Below are positions 43,669 through 52,242 of a DNA stretch of 64,000 bases, piece by piece. Both the position numbers and the translations under genes were made by a program. Under the pieces are notes generated by a model. It saw nothing but the letters and a program-made list of their open reading frames with translations, was not told where the DNA came from and did not search any database. The number at the start of each line of letters is the position of its first letter. Position 1 is the stretch's first letter. Source of the DNA: Ancylomarina euxina. Its GTDB lineage: Bacteria; Bacteroidota; Bacteroidia; Bacteroidales; Marinifilaceae. The DNA lies in assembly GCF_003863355.1 (NCBI RefSeq), contig NZ_QQWG01000010.1, forward strand, positions 62,001-126,000, read 5' to 3'.

Positions 43669-43818
43669 TTATTTTGAAAACATTTTTACAAGCCACAAAA
43701 TTAGGTAGAGCCCTATTCCGGCACCAAAAAATAAGACGGACACAACAAAGGCTATTCTGATCAGTTTCACATCCCAACCTAATTTCCCACTCAGCCATTC
43801 GGCAACTCCTAAAACCAT
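43669..43818 (-). CDS. 49-residue PspC-domain protein
   Basis: A short gene not caught by a 60-residue cutoff. The product 'MVLGVAEWLSGKLGWDVKL' continues into a second half, 'IRIAFVVSVLFFGAG' and 'GLYLILWLVK', which is the core of the PspC fold (usual pattern: G.A.wlg.D...vRi.fvl...g.gi..YlilWl). PspC proteins are inner-membrane partners of the phage-shock stress response, with a hydrophobic second half. At 49 residues it is close to a minimal PspC domain, without the extra cytoplasmic region of E. coli PspC. No pspA is nearby. The start at 43818 is the first Met of the frame with this match. Confidence 0.75.
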   Translation of the reverse strand: MVLGVAEWLSGKLGWDVKLIRIAFVVSVLFFGAGIGLYLILWLVKMFSK

Positions 43819-44293
43819 AATTTCGAATTTTTAGATTTAAACAATAAACTAAAAATACGAAATATTTCCTTGTCTAAGATAGGGCTTGCTCCCGTAAAGT
43901 GTCTTTACGCTCTTTTAAACAGATTTTCCCTCATCTCACAAACAGGAAAGGCTATTGAGAAAGGCCACTCATCGCGAATAAGCTAGTTGGTGATCCGTTT
44001 TTTTTTTCGGAAGCGCACGAGCTACAAGCGAAACTAAACTCGCCTTGGCTGGGCTTTGGCAGGCTAAGTAAGCAACCCCGAAGGGCTCATGAGCACCCGA
44101 AATTATATTTAGCGAATAAAAAACCATCGGTCTGTTTATTCTCTGTATAGATTACTCACTAAGCTTTTAGTAATCTATGTGTTGTATTTCTTGATTAGCC
44201 TTTTTTTTGTAACTTACTAGGAGTCCTCACTCCCTTATAAAGTGTAGTCTTATACACTGTCTTATAGATTTGTGTTTTAAACGTAATAATTAA
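43819..44293 (+). promoter_or_regulatory. Intergenic region upstream of citrate synthase
   Basis: This 475-base gap has no supportable gene. TAGATTTG at 44265-44272 is an exact -7 box 21 bases before the citrate synthase ATG. Just before it a perfect palindrome, AGTGTA (44241-44246) and TACACT (44253-44258), may be a regulator site. A GC-richer patch at 44010-44100 shares 'CGAGCTACAAGC' with 45832-45843 and looks like decayed repeat sequence. Confidence 0.4.
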
Positions 44294-45586
44294 ATGAATA
44301 TGACTGATCTAAAAAAAGGAATTCAAAATCATCTACTTGAATTACAGTTAGAAATTGACGATATTTTTGCTAAAGGTCGTGATTCTGTTGTTTCGGAAGT
44401 TAACATTGGGCAAATTTATGGTGGAATGCGTGGAGTGGTTGCATTGGCTTGTAACACATCCTATGTTGATCCTTATTCGGGACTTTATATTGGTGAGTAT
44501 ACCACAGATGAATTTTCGAATAAATTGCCCGAGGAAATATTTTTTCTCCTGTCTACGGGGAAATTTCCAGACAAGAAATCGCTCCTTAATTTTCAGAGTG
44601 AATTGAATCAACGTGCCCAAATTCCACAATATGTTTGGGATGTCTTGCGCAGTCTGCCGAAAGATACACATCCAATGACCATGTTGAGCCTGGGCATTTT
44701 ATCCATGGAAAATGAGTCTGTTTTTAAGAAGGCCTATCAAAAAGGGATGAAAAAATCTGACTATTGGAAATATAGCCTGGAGGATTCGATGAATATTCTT
44801 GCCAAATTACCTGCACTGGCAGGAGGGATTTATCGAATAAGATTTGGCGATGGTCATTTAATTCCACACGATCCCAGTTTAGATTGGTCGGGTAATTTGG
44901 CACATATGCTGGGTGTGAATGATGATAAGGGCTTTGCCGATTTAATGCGTCTGTATTTGGTTTTGCATTGCGATCATGAAGGAGGGAATGTCAGTGCTTT
45001 TACATCAAGGGTGGTTAATTCGGCTCTTTCGGATTTGTATTATGCCGTATCTGCCGGACTTAACGGTTTGGCCGGCCCATTGCATGGATTAGCCAACCAG
45101 GAATGTTTACGATTTATTCTGGAAATTCACGACAAATTGGGAGCCGATCCCGACGAGCAGGTGTTGAGAGCCTATATTTTAGATGTGCTTAATTCAGGTC
45201 ATGTGATTCCGGGCTATGGGCATGCGGTATTACGCGTTACCGACCCTCGATTTACGGCTTTTATGAATTTTGGTGAGACCAATTGTGCCACTAATCCTTG
45301 TTTTAAGATTGCAAAGAAACTTTTCTCAATTGTACCTGATATTTTAATGCATTATAAGGAAGGTAAAGTCGCAAATCCTTGGCCAAATGTAGATGCCATG
45401 TCGGGTTCACTTCTGAATCATTATGGCGTGAATGAGTTCGATTTTTATACCGTTTTATTTGGGGTGTCAAGAGTCATGGGATTTTGTGCTCAGAATATCC
45501 TTGCACAGGGATTGGGACAGCCCATTATTCGACCTAAAAGTGTGACCAATAAGTGGGTACTTGAAAGACTTAGGGCTAAAGGTTAA
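44294..45586 (+). CDS. gltA: Citrate synthase, type I (mitochondrial-like)
   Basis: A 430-residue enzyme that resembles eukaryotic mitochondrial citrate synthase more than E. coli GltA: 'GGMRGVVALACNTSYVDP', 'HPMTMLSLGILSM', 'DHEGGNVSAFTSRVV' and 'SAGLNGLAGPLHGLANQE'. The catalytic residues are present: His in 'GPLHGLANQE' and 'GYGHAVLR', Asp in 'NVDAMSG'. It condenses oxaloacetate and acetyl-CoA to citrate as entry to the TCA or partial TCA cycle. The start at 44294 or the Met two codons on are equally possible. It is a single-gene unit, followed by family hairpin R5. Confidence 0.93.
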   Translation: MNMTDLKKGIQNHLLELQLEIDDIFAKGRDSVVSEVNIGQIYGGMRGVVALACNTSYVDPYSGLYIGEYTTDEFSNKLPEEIFFLLSTGKFPDKKSLLNFQSELNQRAQIPQYVWDVLRSLPKDTHPMTMLSLGILSMENESVFKKAYQKGMKKSDYWKYSLEDSMNILAKLPALAGGIYRIRFGDGHLIPHDPSLDWSGNLAHMLGVNDDKGFADLMRLYLVLHCDHEGGNVSAFTSRVVNSALSDLYYAVSAGLNGLAGPLHGLANQECLRFILEIHDKLGADPDEQVLRAYILDVLNSGHVIPGYGHAVLRVTDPRFTAFMNFGETNCATNPCFKIAKKLFSIVPDILMHYKEGKVANPWPNVDAMSGSLLNHYGVNEFDFYTVLFGVSRVMGFCAQNILAQGLGQPIIRPKSVTNKWVLERLRAKG

Positions 45587-45687
45587 GAGAATTTTGCCTG
45601 ATCGGGATTTAATGCATCAAGATGTGTTTTGATCGAATTTGAACAAAAAATGCATTGTCTCGTTAGCTAATTCTGATGATACAAATA

Positions 45688-45717
45688 AAGGCTGCCAATT
45701 GGGGATTGGTAGCCTTT
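45688..45717 (+). terminator. Family hairpin R5
   Basis: AAAGGCTGCCAAT (45688-45700) with ATTGGTAGCCTTT around a GGG-containing loop, about 100 bases after the citrate synthase stop. Confidence 0.65.
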
Positions 45718-45728
45718 ACTGTTTTATT

Positions 45729-45762
45729 GTCATTACGAGGAGGCACGACGAAGTCATCTCAT
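45729..45762. repeat. Fragment of a dispersed 'CATTACGAGGAGGCACGACG' type repeat
   Basis: The sequence resembles the well-known GTCATTGCGAGGAGC...GACGAAGCAATC repeat seen in many bacterial genomes, whose translation gives spurious 'SLRG(T)TKQSH'-like peptides. The plus-strand frame 45676-45993 across it is such an artefact. Confidence 0.45.
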
Positions 45763-45860
45763 CCTAATAGATCTGTTCTCCTCAAGCCCACTTGCAATTC
45801 GTATAGTTTTTTGTTTCTGCATGCGCAGAGTACGAGCTACAAGCTCGCGGGGATAGAAAG

Positions 45861-45891
45861 AAAGACTGCCAATCGGGGAGTGGCAGCCTTT
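45861..45891. repeat. Family hairpin R6
   Basis: AAAGACTGCCAATCGGGG followed by AGTGGCAGCCTTT: a slightly degenerate member of the same family, 144 bases after R5. The remaining bases up to 46030 show nothing I can support. Confidence 0.55.
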
Positions 45892-46030
45892 ATTTTCAAC
45901 GTGCCGCATATGAATAGTTGCCGATTGCGGGATATTTCGCTTTCAAATCACACTGAATTGAAAGCGGGAGCTAATGCTCCAATAAACCACTAAACGGCAA
46001 TTATTTATGATGCATTGTTAGCAAATGTTT

Positions 46031-47329
46031 TTACTTCTTAATTCTGTTATAAAGATTACCACTTATATTTTTAGCTCTCAATGAATCACGTTTTAATATT
46101 GATTCAAATAGTTTCTGATTGTCTTTTGGTAAATGTAGAATCTCAGTAATTCCATTTGATTCAAGTAAATGAGCAAAACGATTAACAATGTTCTGCCCCC
46201 ATAATTTTCTTAAAATTATATCATCATCATGAATAACTTTTTCAAAATAGTATATCCATCTTTCTACCGTAAGTTCTCCAAGTTTTTGTTCTGCAATTTC
46301 CGCAGCATCAGTAGAAACACCATAAGGATTCCCTAAATAAACTGCAAGATATGCTTGAATACACTCACTTAAAGCAGGGCTTGGAATAGTTGAACCTAAG
46401 TTTGCTAATTTTCTAACCACAGAAGGTTCATTGTAAAAGTTATTAAATGCAAAATGAGTTTCAATAACTTGTTTTGCCGCATTTTTAAACGTTACAGACC
46501 TTAAGTTTTCTGGGACATAATCAAAGCCACCAACTTTGAGTAATGCATTTTTCAATCCAGAAGCTGCTATTGTATTTCCTGCAGCAGTTACATCTCTATA
46601 AGCAGTTCCTATGTTCCATTTATCTTTTTCACCTAAGTGTTCCCAAATATTAATAATCAATAAGTTCAAATTAGCCAAAGAATGTTCAAGTCTTGCGCCT
46701 TTATCACTTTTGATAGAGGACATTAAAATTGAAATTACTGTTCTTAAATAGAATAATGGAGAGTTAATTAACTGGTCTACCTGTGGGTCTTTTAGACTTA
46801 GAGTCTCATTTAGTAATCTTTCTCTGAACTGAGAAAACTCAATTGCAATTGAAATATCTTCCTCTCCTAAAATATATTGAACACTAGACTTTATTATCTG
46901 AACAGCAGAAATATTATCAATTTCCTCTTCGGAATCTTTTGAAAAATAGTGCGTTATAAGTTCATTTGCTTGTTTTAACTTTAAGGCTGCTGTATTACCT
47001 ATAACACCGAGTTGTTCTGCAAGTTGAATAGTAGAATAATCGGTAAGAGCAGTATCAATAGTTGAAAACTCATCGATATCAGGTCTACCTAACATTTCAC
47101 CAATAAACTTCATGCCTAAGGTGGAAATCGTTTCTTTAAGTTTTACCATTGCTTTTTTCCAAGCATATTCCGATGCCATATCATATGCTTCTATCTGAAA
47201 AGCAGCAACAATCTGATTCTTTTGTTTTTCAGATAAATAATTCGCATAAGAAACAATAGCATTCGTATCATTGACATTTGCTGGAATATTAACACCGTTT
47301 GGACCTTGCCATATTTGAATATTACTCAT
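46031..47329 (-). CDS. Predicted all-helical protein, second gene of DAC-like two-gene operon
   Basis: A 432-residue protein starting from the ATG at 47329 ('MSNIQIWQGPNGVNIP'). This start overlaps the end of the upstream DAC-like gene by 8 bases (ATGAGTAA), a translational-coupling arrangement; the ATG at 47356 would give a longer overlap. The sequence is rich in Leu, Ile, Ala and Lys, is predicted nearly all alpha-helical and has no membrane helix, Cys cluster, nuclease or nucleotide motif that I recognise. I do not recognise its family. Being coupled to a nucleotide-cyclase-fold protein, it may be its effector or regulatory partner, which is inference. The operon looks more AT-rich than its neighbours, which fits with transfer. 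Confidence 0.6.
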   Translation of the reverse strand: MSNIQIWQGPNGVNIPANVNDTNAIVSYANYLSEKQKNQIVAAFQIEAYDMASEYAWKKAMVKLKETISTLGMKFIGEMLGRPDIDEFSTIDTALTDYSTIQLAEQLGVIGNTAALKLKQANELITHYFSKDSEEEIDNISAVQIIKSSVQYILGEEDISIAIEFSQFRERLLNETLSLKDPQVDQLINSPLFYLRTVISILMSSIKSDKGARLEHSLANLNLLIINIWEHLGEKDKWNIGTAYRDVTAAGNTIAASGLKNALLKVGGFDYVPENLRSVTFKNAAKQVIETHFAFNNFYNEPSVVRKLANLGSTIPSPALSECIQAYLAVYLGNPYGVSTDAAEIAEQKLGELTVERWIYYFEKVIHDDDIILRKLWGQNIVNRFAHLLESNGITEILHLPKDNQKLFESILKRDSLRAKNISGNLYNRIKK

Positions 47330-48395
47330 CTTCTTTCCAATTTTTCGTATTACCATCTTGTGACTTGTAAAAACAAGCTTTAAAAAGCTTTGAGTTTACC
47401 ATAGAATGAAATGCTCTTGTTCTTGCACCTCCAACTAATTGAACTCCATCTTTTTTAATGTCCTTAATGAACATATGATAACCAATGATTCGACATTTAT
47501 TTGTTAAAACTGTAATACCATCATGATTAAGCATTGATATTAACAGTGAGCTATGTGCTTTTAAGGTAACCGAGGATTCATTTGTTTTTTCTATTTCTGC
47601 TTGACTTACCAGCTCTACAATATCGATTGGTTTTTCTAGGTATGTACAATCATTCAGTTCTTCCTTAATCTTTGATATCGCAACTTCACTATCTTCAACT
47701 ATTCCAATTAAATTTCCATGACCAATCTTTATTGCTTCATTAATTGTTTTTTCAAGAAACGATGTAATATGTGTTGTATAATCTGAATCACATAGTTTTG
47801 TTGCTAAAATAGCAATATCTCCAATTTCATTATTTGAAACTTCAAGAGGCTTGTCAAGCGTTAATGAAATAGTAAGCTTTTTTTTGAGTCCAGTTAATTC
47901 AACTGTTTTACTTCCAATATTTCTAATATATGCAATCGTAGTTTTTTCTAAGTCTTTATCTTTAACTCCTTCAAGCTCAATGCCGAGTTTACCAACCGTC
48001 TGCTCATAAATAGATGGACTTGTTTCTGTCATTTCTGCACTTACTAAACCATATTTCACGTTTTCACCATTCACTTCAATAAATATAATCCAGTTATTTA
48101 TTGCAAGTGGAGCACAAAGTTTAATTGCATTTTTAAACTCATCGACTTCAAGAGGTTTATTGTCAATAATAACCTCTCGATTTGAAATAGTCTTAAAGAA
48201 GGTTAAACTATTGGTAATTATAACTTCAGGGTATAAATGCACACCTTCCTCATAGTAATCTGAAATAAGATTAATTACTTCAAGGATTCCTTCTTGAGTT
48301 TTCTCACATGGGTTGAACCTTTCCGCAAATAGAAAGTTGCCAACTGATTCATATGTGCTATCTCTTAATGATGAATATTTTTCTTCTTGTTTCAT
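47322..48395 (-). CDS. Protein with C-terminal DisA/CdaA-like (diadenylate cyclase-fold) domain
   Basis: A 357-residue protein. Residues ~1-220 are an unassigned alpha/beta region. From about residue 275 the pattern follows DisA_N/CdaA: 'LLISMLNHDGITVLTNKCRI' aligns with the DGA-containing strand-turn of diadenylate cyclases (DGI at 292-294 here), and 'VGGARTRAFHSM' aligns with the RHR loop (R325-T-R327 here), then 'FKACFYKSQDGNTK' like the '...VVSEETGT' strand. The changes DGA to DGI and RHR to RTR suggest a binding or sensor variant and not a full c-di-AMP synthase. Such degraded DAC domains have been described as sensor modules in nucleotide-linked conflict systems. The first gene of a coupled two-gene operon. 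Confidence 0.6.
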   Translation of the reverse strand: MKQEEKYSSLRDSTYESVGNFLFAERFNPCEKTQEGILEVINLISDYYEEGVHLYPEVIITNSLTFFKTISNREVIIDNKPLEVDEFKNAIKLCAPLAINNWIIFIEVNGENVKYGLVSAEMTETSPSIYEQTVGKLGIELEGVKDKDLEKTTIAYIRNIGSKTVELTGLKKKLTISLTLDKPLEVSNNEIGDIAILATKLCDSDYTTHITSFLEKTINEAIKIGHGNLIGIVEDSEVAISKIKEELNDCTYLEKPIDIVELVSQAEIEKTNESSVTLKAHSSLLISMLNHDGITVLTNKCRIIGYHMFIKDIKKDGVQLVGGARTRAFHSMVNSKLFKACFYKSQDGNTKNWKEDE

Positions 48396-48444
48396 TATCT
48401 ATAATTCAGTGCACTACTGTTTCTTTAAATATTTGCTAACGTAT

Positions 48445-48540
48445 GTGTAACATCCATATTGATGTTATTTCTCTTATATCTTTCTAAAAGGTGATGTTAT
48501 CACTCTATATGGGAGGGATAACAACACCTTTTCCATAAAC
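48445..48540. repeat. Two-hairpin element, copy A
   Basis: First part: near-perfect palindrome TAACATC-CATATT-GATGTTA (48448-48467). Second part: a long hairpin from AAAAGGTGATGTTATC (48486) to GATAACAACACCTTTT (ending 48532). The same two-part element, with similar spacing, recurs at 55549-55645. It lies 50 bases upstream of the DAC-like gene's start on the minus strand. Confidence 0.65.
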
Positions 48541-48952
48541 CAACGTTCTTAATTGATGCGGCTTTATTTTTTTGAATGCTAAAAGTAAGCATAATCCCCA
48601 GAAATCGTTCTTTGGGTTTCTATAACTATGATCCTTTTTATTAATTATTTATGAACACCTACACTTTAGGGTAGGGTTGTTTTAATAAAGGAGTTTATGA
48701 TCTTATTTTGTTTTGTGGGTAGTTGTCTATTGGTTTCTTATGGCTCCATATTATCAGATGGTTTACTCATTTACTCTGTGGTGCCTATATCTTGCGATGT
48801 TAAGCTTGTGTGTTACCATTAGGGACTGCTGTTTTGGCCGTGTTTACTCTCATTTTGTTTCTCTGTTTTAATGTATTGTTAATTGTTTTGTCTGCATTTA
48901 TCAGTGGATTCTATGAGTTGCTTTTAGGCGGCACACAAAAGCCTTTCTGTGA
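48541..48952. other. Intergenic region before the minisatellite
   Basis: No gene is supported. A GTG-started plus-strand frame at 48810 runs into the minisatellite and would give a short hydrophobic stretch followed by Gly-Gly repeats; I regard it as fortuitous. Confidence 0.35.
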
Positions 48953-49183
48953 TGGCGGAATGCTTCAACTCGATGGCGGAATGAGTCAACTGAGTGGCGG
49001 AACGCTTCAACTCGATGGCGGAACGTGTCAACTGAGTGGCGGAACGTTTCAACTCGATGGCGGAAGCTGTCAACTGAGTGGCGGAATGTTTCAACTCGAT
49101 GGCGGAACGTGTTAACTGAGTGGCGGAACGCTTCAACTCGATAGCGGAGAATTGCAACTGACTGGCAGAAGGTTTCAACTGAC
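48953..49183. repeat. 21-bp minisatellite, 11 units in a 42-bp alternating pattern
   Basis: Eleven head-to-tail 21-base units. Most start TGGCGGAA and alternate between a form ending TTCAACTCGA and one ending GTCAACTGAG, so the true period is 42 bases; the last two units (49142-49183) are degenerate. Because 21 is a multiple of three, no stop is fixed and several frames are open on both strands (for example 48901-49185 minus). No direct evidence favours translation of any of them. Confidence 0.9.
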
Positions 49184-49448
49184 AATAGGAAGATGTTTAT
49201 TGTCTAGATATGAAAATCATAATAATTGTGATAAGTAGTTTTTGTTTGGTCGTGCTTGCTCACTTTAAAACTTATTGTGCTTTTGTATTGCCCTATTTAT
49301 AATGCTTGTGTGGTGGTTTGGTGTTTATTCTTATAATATGCCTTTTGTGTTCGAGTTGACATAAAATTTAATCGTGTGAATTTGCATTTAAACATAAGTT
49401 TTAGTAGTTTCAGTCTTCTGTTTAGTAATAACTTAAATTTATTGTAAA

Positions 49449-50156
49449 ATGAACTGTTCCAGATTGTACGCTTGCTCCGATGCCGTTTTTATGAGCTGGG
49501 TGAGCCAAAGCATTAATTTAATTAAAGAGGAGGAAGCAAGGTTTACGTCTTTCTCTGTTTTTTTCAAACCTGAAAGAATACAGGAAGTCGCGGCTCTTTT
49601 TGTTGAGGCTAACAATATTCCATCCGATAAGGTTTATGTCGATATTCAGGCTCAGGCCACTGAGAATATTAATACTTGTGTAGAGGCTTGTGCAAAGTTT
49701 TATCAGGCTTGTAAGTTCGATATCGAAACTGTATTTCCTAACAAGAAACACATTTGGAATCAGTTTGGTTTTAACGATTATGAAGCGGCAAGAAAATCGG
49801 GTAGGGCTATGTTCATGTTCTATTCCGACTTTATACTGATTGCCAATCTTCATAAGGAGGCCATGACCGCAGCGGCCTGGACTGAAGCAACCTTTACCAA
49901 AATTGCTGAGCTAAAGGATAAGTTAAAGATCAATATGGATCAGCAAACCAAGTGTCGTGTTGACCGAGGCAGAGCAACCGATGAGCGTGTTGTTTGCTTG
50001 AATAATATCTACGAAAAGCTGTCGAAGTATATGAAAGCGGCCAAAATTATTTATGCGAATAACGAGGAAATGCTACGATGGTTTAAGTTTCCGGTTAGCA
50101 GTAAAGGTTCTAAAGAGGAGTCTACTGAATTTGAGACTCAGGAAGATATGGCTTAA
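49449..50156 (+). CDS. Helical protein of unknown function downstream of the minisatellite
   Basis: A 235-residue protein with no signal peptide or membrane helix. It is rich in Ala, Lys, Glu and aromatic residues and predicted mostly helical. Features are 'CVEACAKFYQACKFDIETVFP' (residues 78-98, with three Cys) and 'FGFNDYEAARKSGRAMFMFY' (106-125). A three-helix bundle-like arrangement is plausible. I do not recognise the family. It lies 265 bases downstream of the 21-bp minisatellite. A weak hairpin at about 50179-50215 follows. Confidence 0.6.
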   Translation: MNCSRLYACSDAVFMSWVSQSINLIKEEEARFTSFSVFFKPERIQEVAALFVEANNIPSDKVYVDIQAQATENINTCVEACAKFYQACKFDIETVFPNKKHIWNQFGFNDYEAARKSGRAMFMFYSDFILIANLHKEAMTAAAWTEATFTKIAELKDKLKINMDQQTKCRVDRGRATDERVVCLNNIYEKLSKYMKAAKIIYANNEEMLRWFKFPVSSKGSKEESTEFETQEDMA

Positions 50157-50178
50157 GTATTTTTTTGTAGCGATTAGG

Positions 50179-50215
50179 GTTAAAAGGCCTCTTATCATGG
50201 TGATAGGGGGCTTTT
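50179..50215 (+). terminator. Imperfect terminator after the helical unknown gene
   Basis: AAAAGGCCTCTTATC pairs imperfectly with GATAGGGGGCTTTT, followed by 'CTTTTTTA'. AT-rich repeats of TTATGA/ATTATGAATT follow to about 50270. Confidence 0.5.
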
Positions 50216-50401
50216 CTTTTTTAATTATGAGTTATGAATTTTTAATTATGAATTACGAGTTATGAATGATGATGATTGAAGCTATCCCTATGTCCCCTAA
50301 AGGGGATCTTAAAAAAAGAGCAAGCATTTAAGCGCCTTCAGGGGTTTGGGCTGTTGCTATCCTGGCAAAGTCTGGTCAAAATAGTAAAAACACTTAATGG
50401 C

Positions 50402-51601
50402 TTATAAGCCTTTGAGTACGCTTTGAAGAGTATTCTTAAAGCTCACAGGTGTGGTTTTGTGCACTTGTATCGAAGTACAGGCATTAAACTGCATAAAGGC
50501 CGATAGTTCTTTGCTGAGAGCAAGGGCAAAGGCCTCGGTTTTAACAAGATTAGTCTCCAGCACCAGATGTTTGATATGCATCACGGCTGTTTTTCTATCA
50601 GCCTTGCAGTCCATTCGAGCAAGCAATTGTCCATCCCATAAAATAGGCAGAGAGAAGTAACCATATTGGCGTTTTGCCTCGGGCACATAGCACTCTATCT
50701 GATAATCGAAATTGAAGAGTGCCTGCATACGCTTGCGTTGAATCAGCAGATTATCGAAAGGGGAGAGTATTTTGAGCTTGCTGCGTGAGAGCGGTTTGTT
50801 CAAAAGCTCCAGAGAGTCTTCTAGGGCATAATAGAGCTTACCCGCAAGCTCGATTTGTAATAACTGGCCACTGGCAAGCATATTCTGCAAGCTCGAAGCA
50901 AGCAGGGCTTTGGTATTTTTAAGTAAGTAGGCTATTTCGGCAGCCTGTCCTAGTCCATTGCTTTGCAGGTATCGGCTAATCAGAAATCGAGTATATTCTT
51001 CGCTGCTAGGTAGGCGGGTATCTATACCTTTGGGTAAGACGCGCTCGGTTAGATCATACAGCTTGTGAAAATTCTGTCGGGAAGGAATCATCAATTCACC
51101 CTGCATAAAGAGCTGTTCCAGGGCACGCTTGGCGGGTTTGCTTCCCCAATCCGTACTCTTTTTACCCGTATGTTCAAAGTCTTTAGCCATTAAGGGGCCT
51201 TCAAGGCGAATGCGATTAAGAACCTCTTTCATCATCTTCTCATCGCGAGTGTACCAGTGGTTTTGCTCACCGCTTGCTATGGCTTGCTTGCGAATAAGGC
51301 TGTAACGGTAATCGCGCATGGGTAGGTAGGCCGCCGCATGCGACCAGTATTCAAACACCTGCTTGCTGGCAACCAACTGATCGAGATGGGCATTTTCGTA
51401 GCGAGGGTTACGTGTCCACAAGGTATGGTGATGGGCCCGCTGAACCACAGAGATGGTATCAATCTGTATGTAACCAAGCTGCTCGATAGCGGATAGAGTG
51501 GCGTCTATGGCTGTTCCTGTCGGCTTGGCAGCTGGTAATCCCTGCGAGAGGAGGACTAGTTTTCTGGCTTGCTGGGGTGAAAGGCTTTCTGTTCTCGTCA
51601 T
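50402..51601 (-). CDS. YcaQ/AlkX-family winged-helix DNA glycosylase
   Basis: A 399-residue protein of the HTH_42/YcaQ family (E. coli YcaQ unhooks DNA interstrand crosslinks). The N-terminal 'SPQQARKLVLLSQGL' and 'IEQLGYIQIDTISVVQRAHH' (residues 43-62) include the Q-x-D motif (Q-I-D) thought to be catalytic, followed by 'HTLWTRNPRY', 'WSHAAAYLPM' and the winged-helix region around residue 170. It repairs alkylated or crosslinked DNA in the cytoplasm. Base composition looks somewhat more GC-rich than the neighbouring genes, a hint of transfer. It is transcribed alone. Confidence 0.85.
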   Translation of the reverse strand: MTRTESLSPQQARKLVLLSQGLPAAKPTGTAIDATLSAIEQLGYIQIDTISVVQRAHHHTLWTRNPRYENAHLDQLVASKQVFEYWSHAAAYLPMRDYRYSLIRKQAIASGEQNHWYTRDEKMMKEVLNRIRLEGPLMAKDFEHTGKKSTDWGSKPAKRALEQLFMQGELMIPSRQNFHKLYDLTERVLPKGIDTRLPSSEEYTRFLISRYLQSNGLGQAAEIAYLLKNTKALLASSLQNMLASGQLLQIELAGKLYYALEDSLELLNKPLSRSKLKILSPFDNLLIQRKRMQALFNFDYQIECYVPEAKRQYGYFSLPILWDGQLLARMDCKADRKTAVMHIKHLVLETNLVKTEAFALALSKELSAFMQFNACTSIQVHKTTPVSFKNTLQSVLKGL

Positions 51602-51734
51602 AGCTTTTTTTTGCTCTTGGGCTTAAATCATGTTTTGATGCTCTTACTGGTTCCGACTCGTCGGGATTGATTGTTTCAGAATCTCAGTTTGAGTTTAAAT
51701 AAGTCTGAATTGATCTGTTTATTGAGTCTTGGCT

Positions 51735-52220
51735 TTACGGTATTTGGGGGTTCTTTTCATTATTGTGAAGTTGGCTTATTAATTTTTCAATGTTCTTTTG
51801 TAAAGTTTTTTCCGTTTTAATAAAGCTCAGATATTTTAAGATGTTCTTTCTTCTTGATGGGGTTAAATGGTTAAAATCTTCAATAAGTTTTGCTTTTGTT
51901 AATTGTTCGGTCAACATTTCTGGAACAGGATACTCTTTAATAATCATCTCAAAATCCTGCTCGATTTCAAAATCTGCGGTTTTGCCCAAGGCTGTATTAG
52001 CTCCTTTAAGTGTTGGCATGTTGACGAACAATCTAAAAAGTCCATTTTTGATAGGAACAAGTGATTTTTTGAACAGAAATTGATTTACCCTTCCTTTAAT
52101 TTTAATATAGCCTTTTGTTGCAGTCATTTTAGAGGTAACCTGCGCAGGTACATCAACGCAATAATTGATGCCTGTCTTATAAATTTCTGCCTTAAAACGA
52201 TATGTTTTTGCTTTCTTCAT
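51735..52220 (-). CDS. DUF1905/YdeI-like protein
   Basis: A 161-residue protein; the ATG at 52220 is chosen because GAGG lies just upstream and it starts the conserved 'YRFKAEIYKTG' domain, while the ATG at 52265 would overlap the preceding gene by 23 bases. The N-terminal ~90 residues match DUF1905 ('GYIKIKGRVNQFLF'), and the rest matches the YdeI/OmpD-associated helical domain ('LTPSRRKNILKYLSFIKT'). Its role is not established; the family is linked by name to bacteriocin protection. It follows the LUD-domain gene by 22 bases, so the pair is probably cotranscribed. Confidence 0.75.
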   Translation of the reverse strand: MKKAKTYRFKAEIYKTGINYCVDVPAQVTSKMTATKGYIKIKGRVNQFLFKKSLVPIKNGLFRLFVNMPTLKGANTALGKTADFEIEQDFEMIIKEYPVPEMLTEQLTKAKLIEDFNHLTPSRRKNILKYLSFIKTEKTLQKNIEKLISQLHNNEKNPQIP

Positions 52221-52242
52221 CGCCTCAAACTCTTTTAGTTTA

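Noticed and set aside
45676-45993. Plus-strand 105-residue frame
   Set aside because: It crosses two family hairpins and a known dispersed repeat; the translation is of the usual spurious 'SLRG' kind.
48953-49183. Possible CRISPR array
   Set aside because: Units are contiguous with no unique spacers, and no cas genes are present.
48810-49185. Several open frames over the minisatellite, on both strands
   Set aside because: All exist because the 21-base unit keeps frames open; none shows a start with supporting signals or a recognisable fold.
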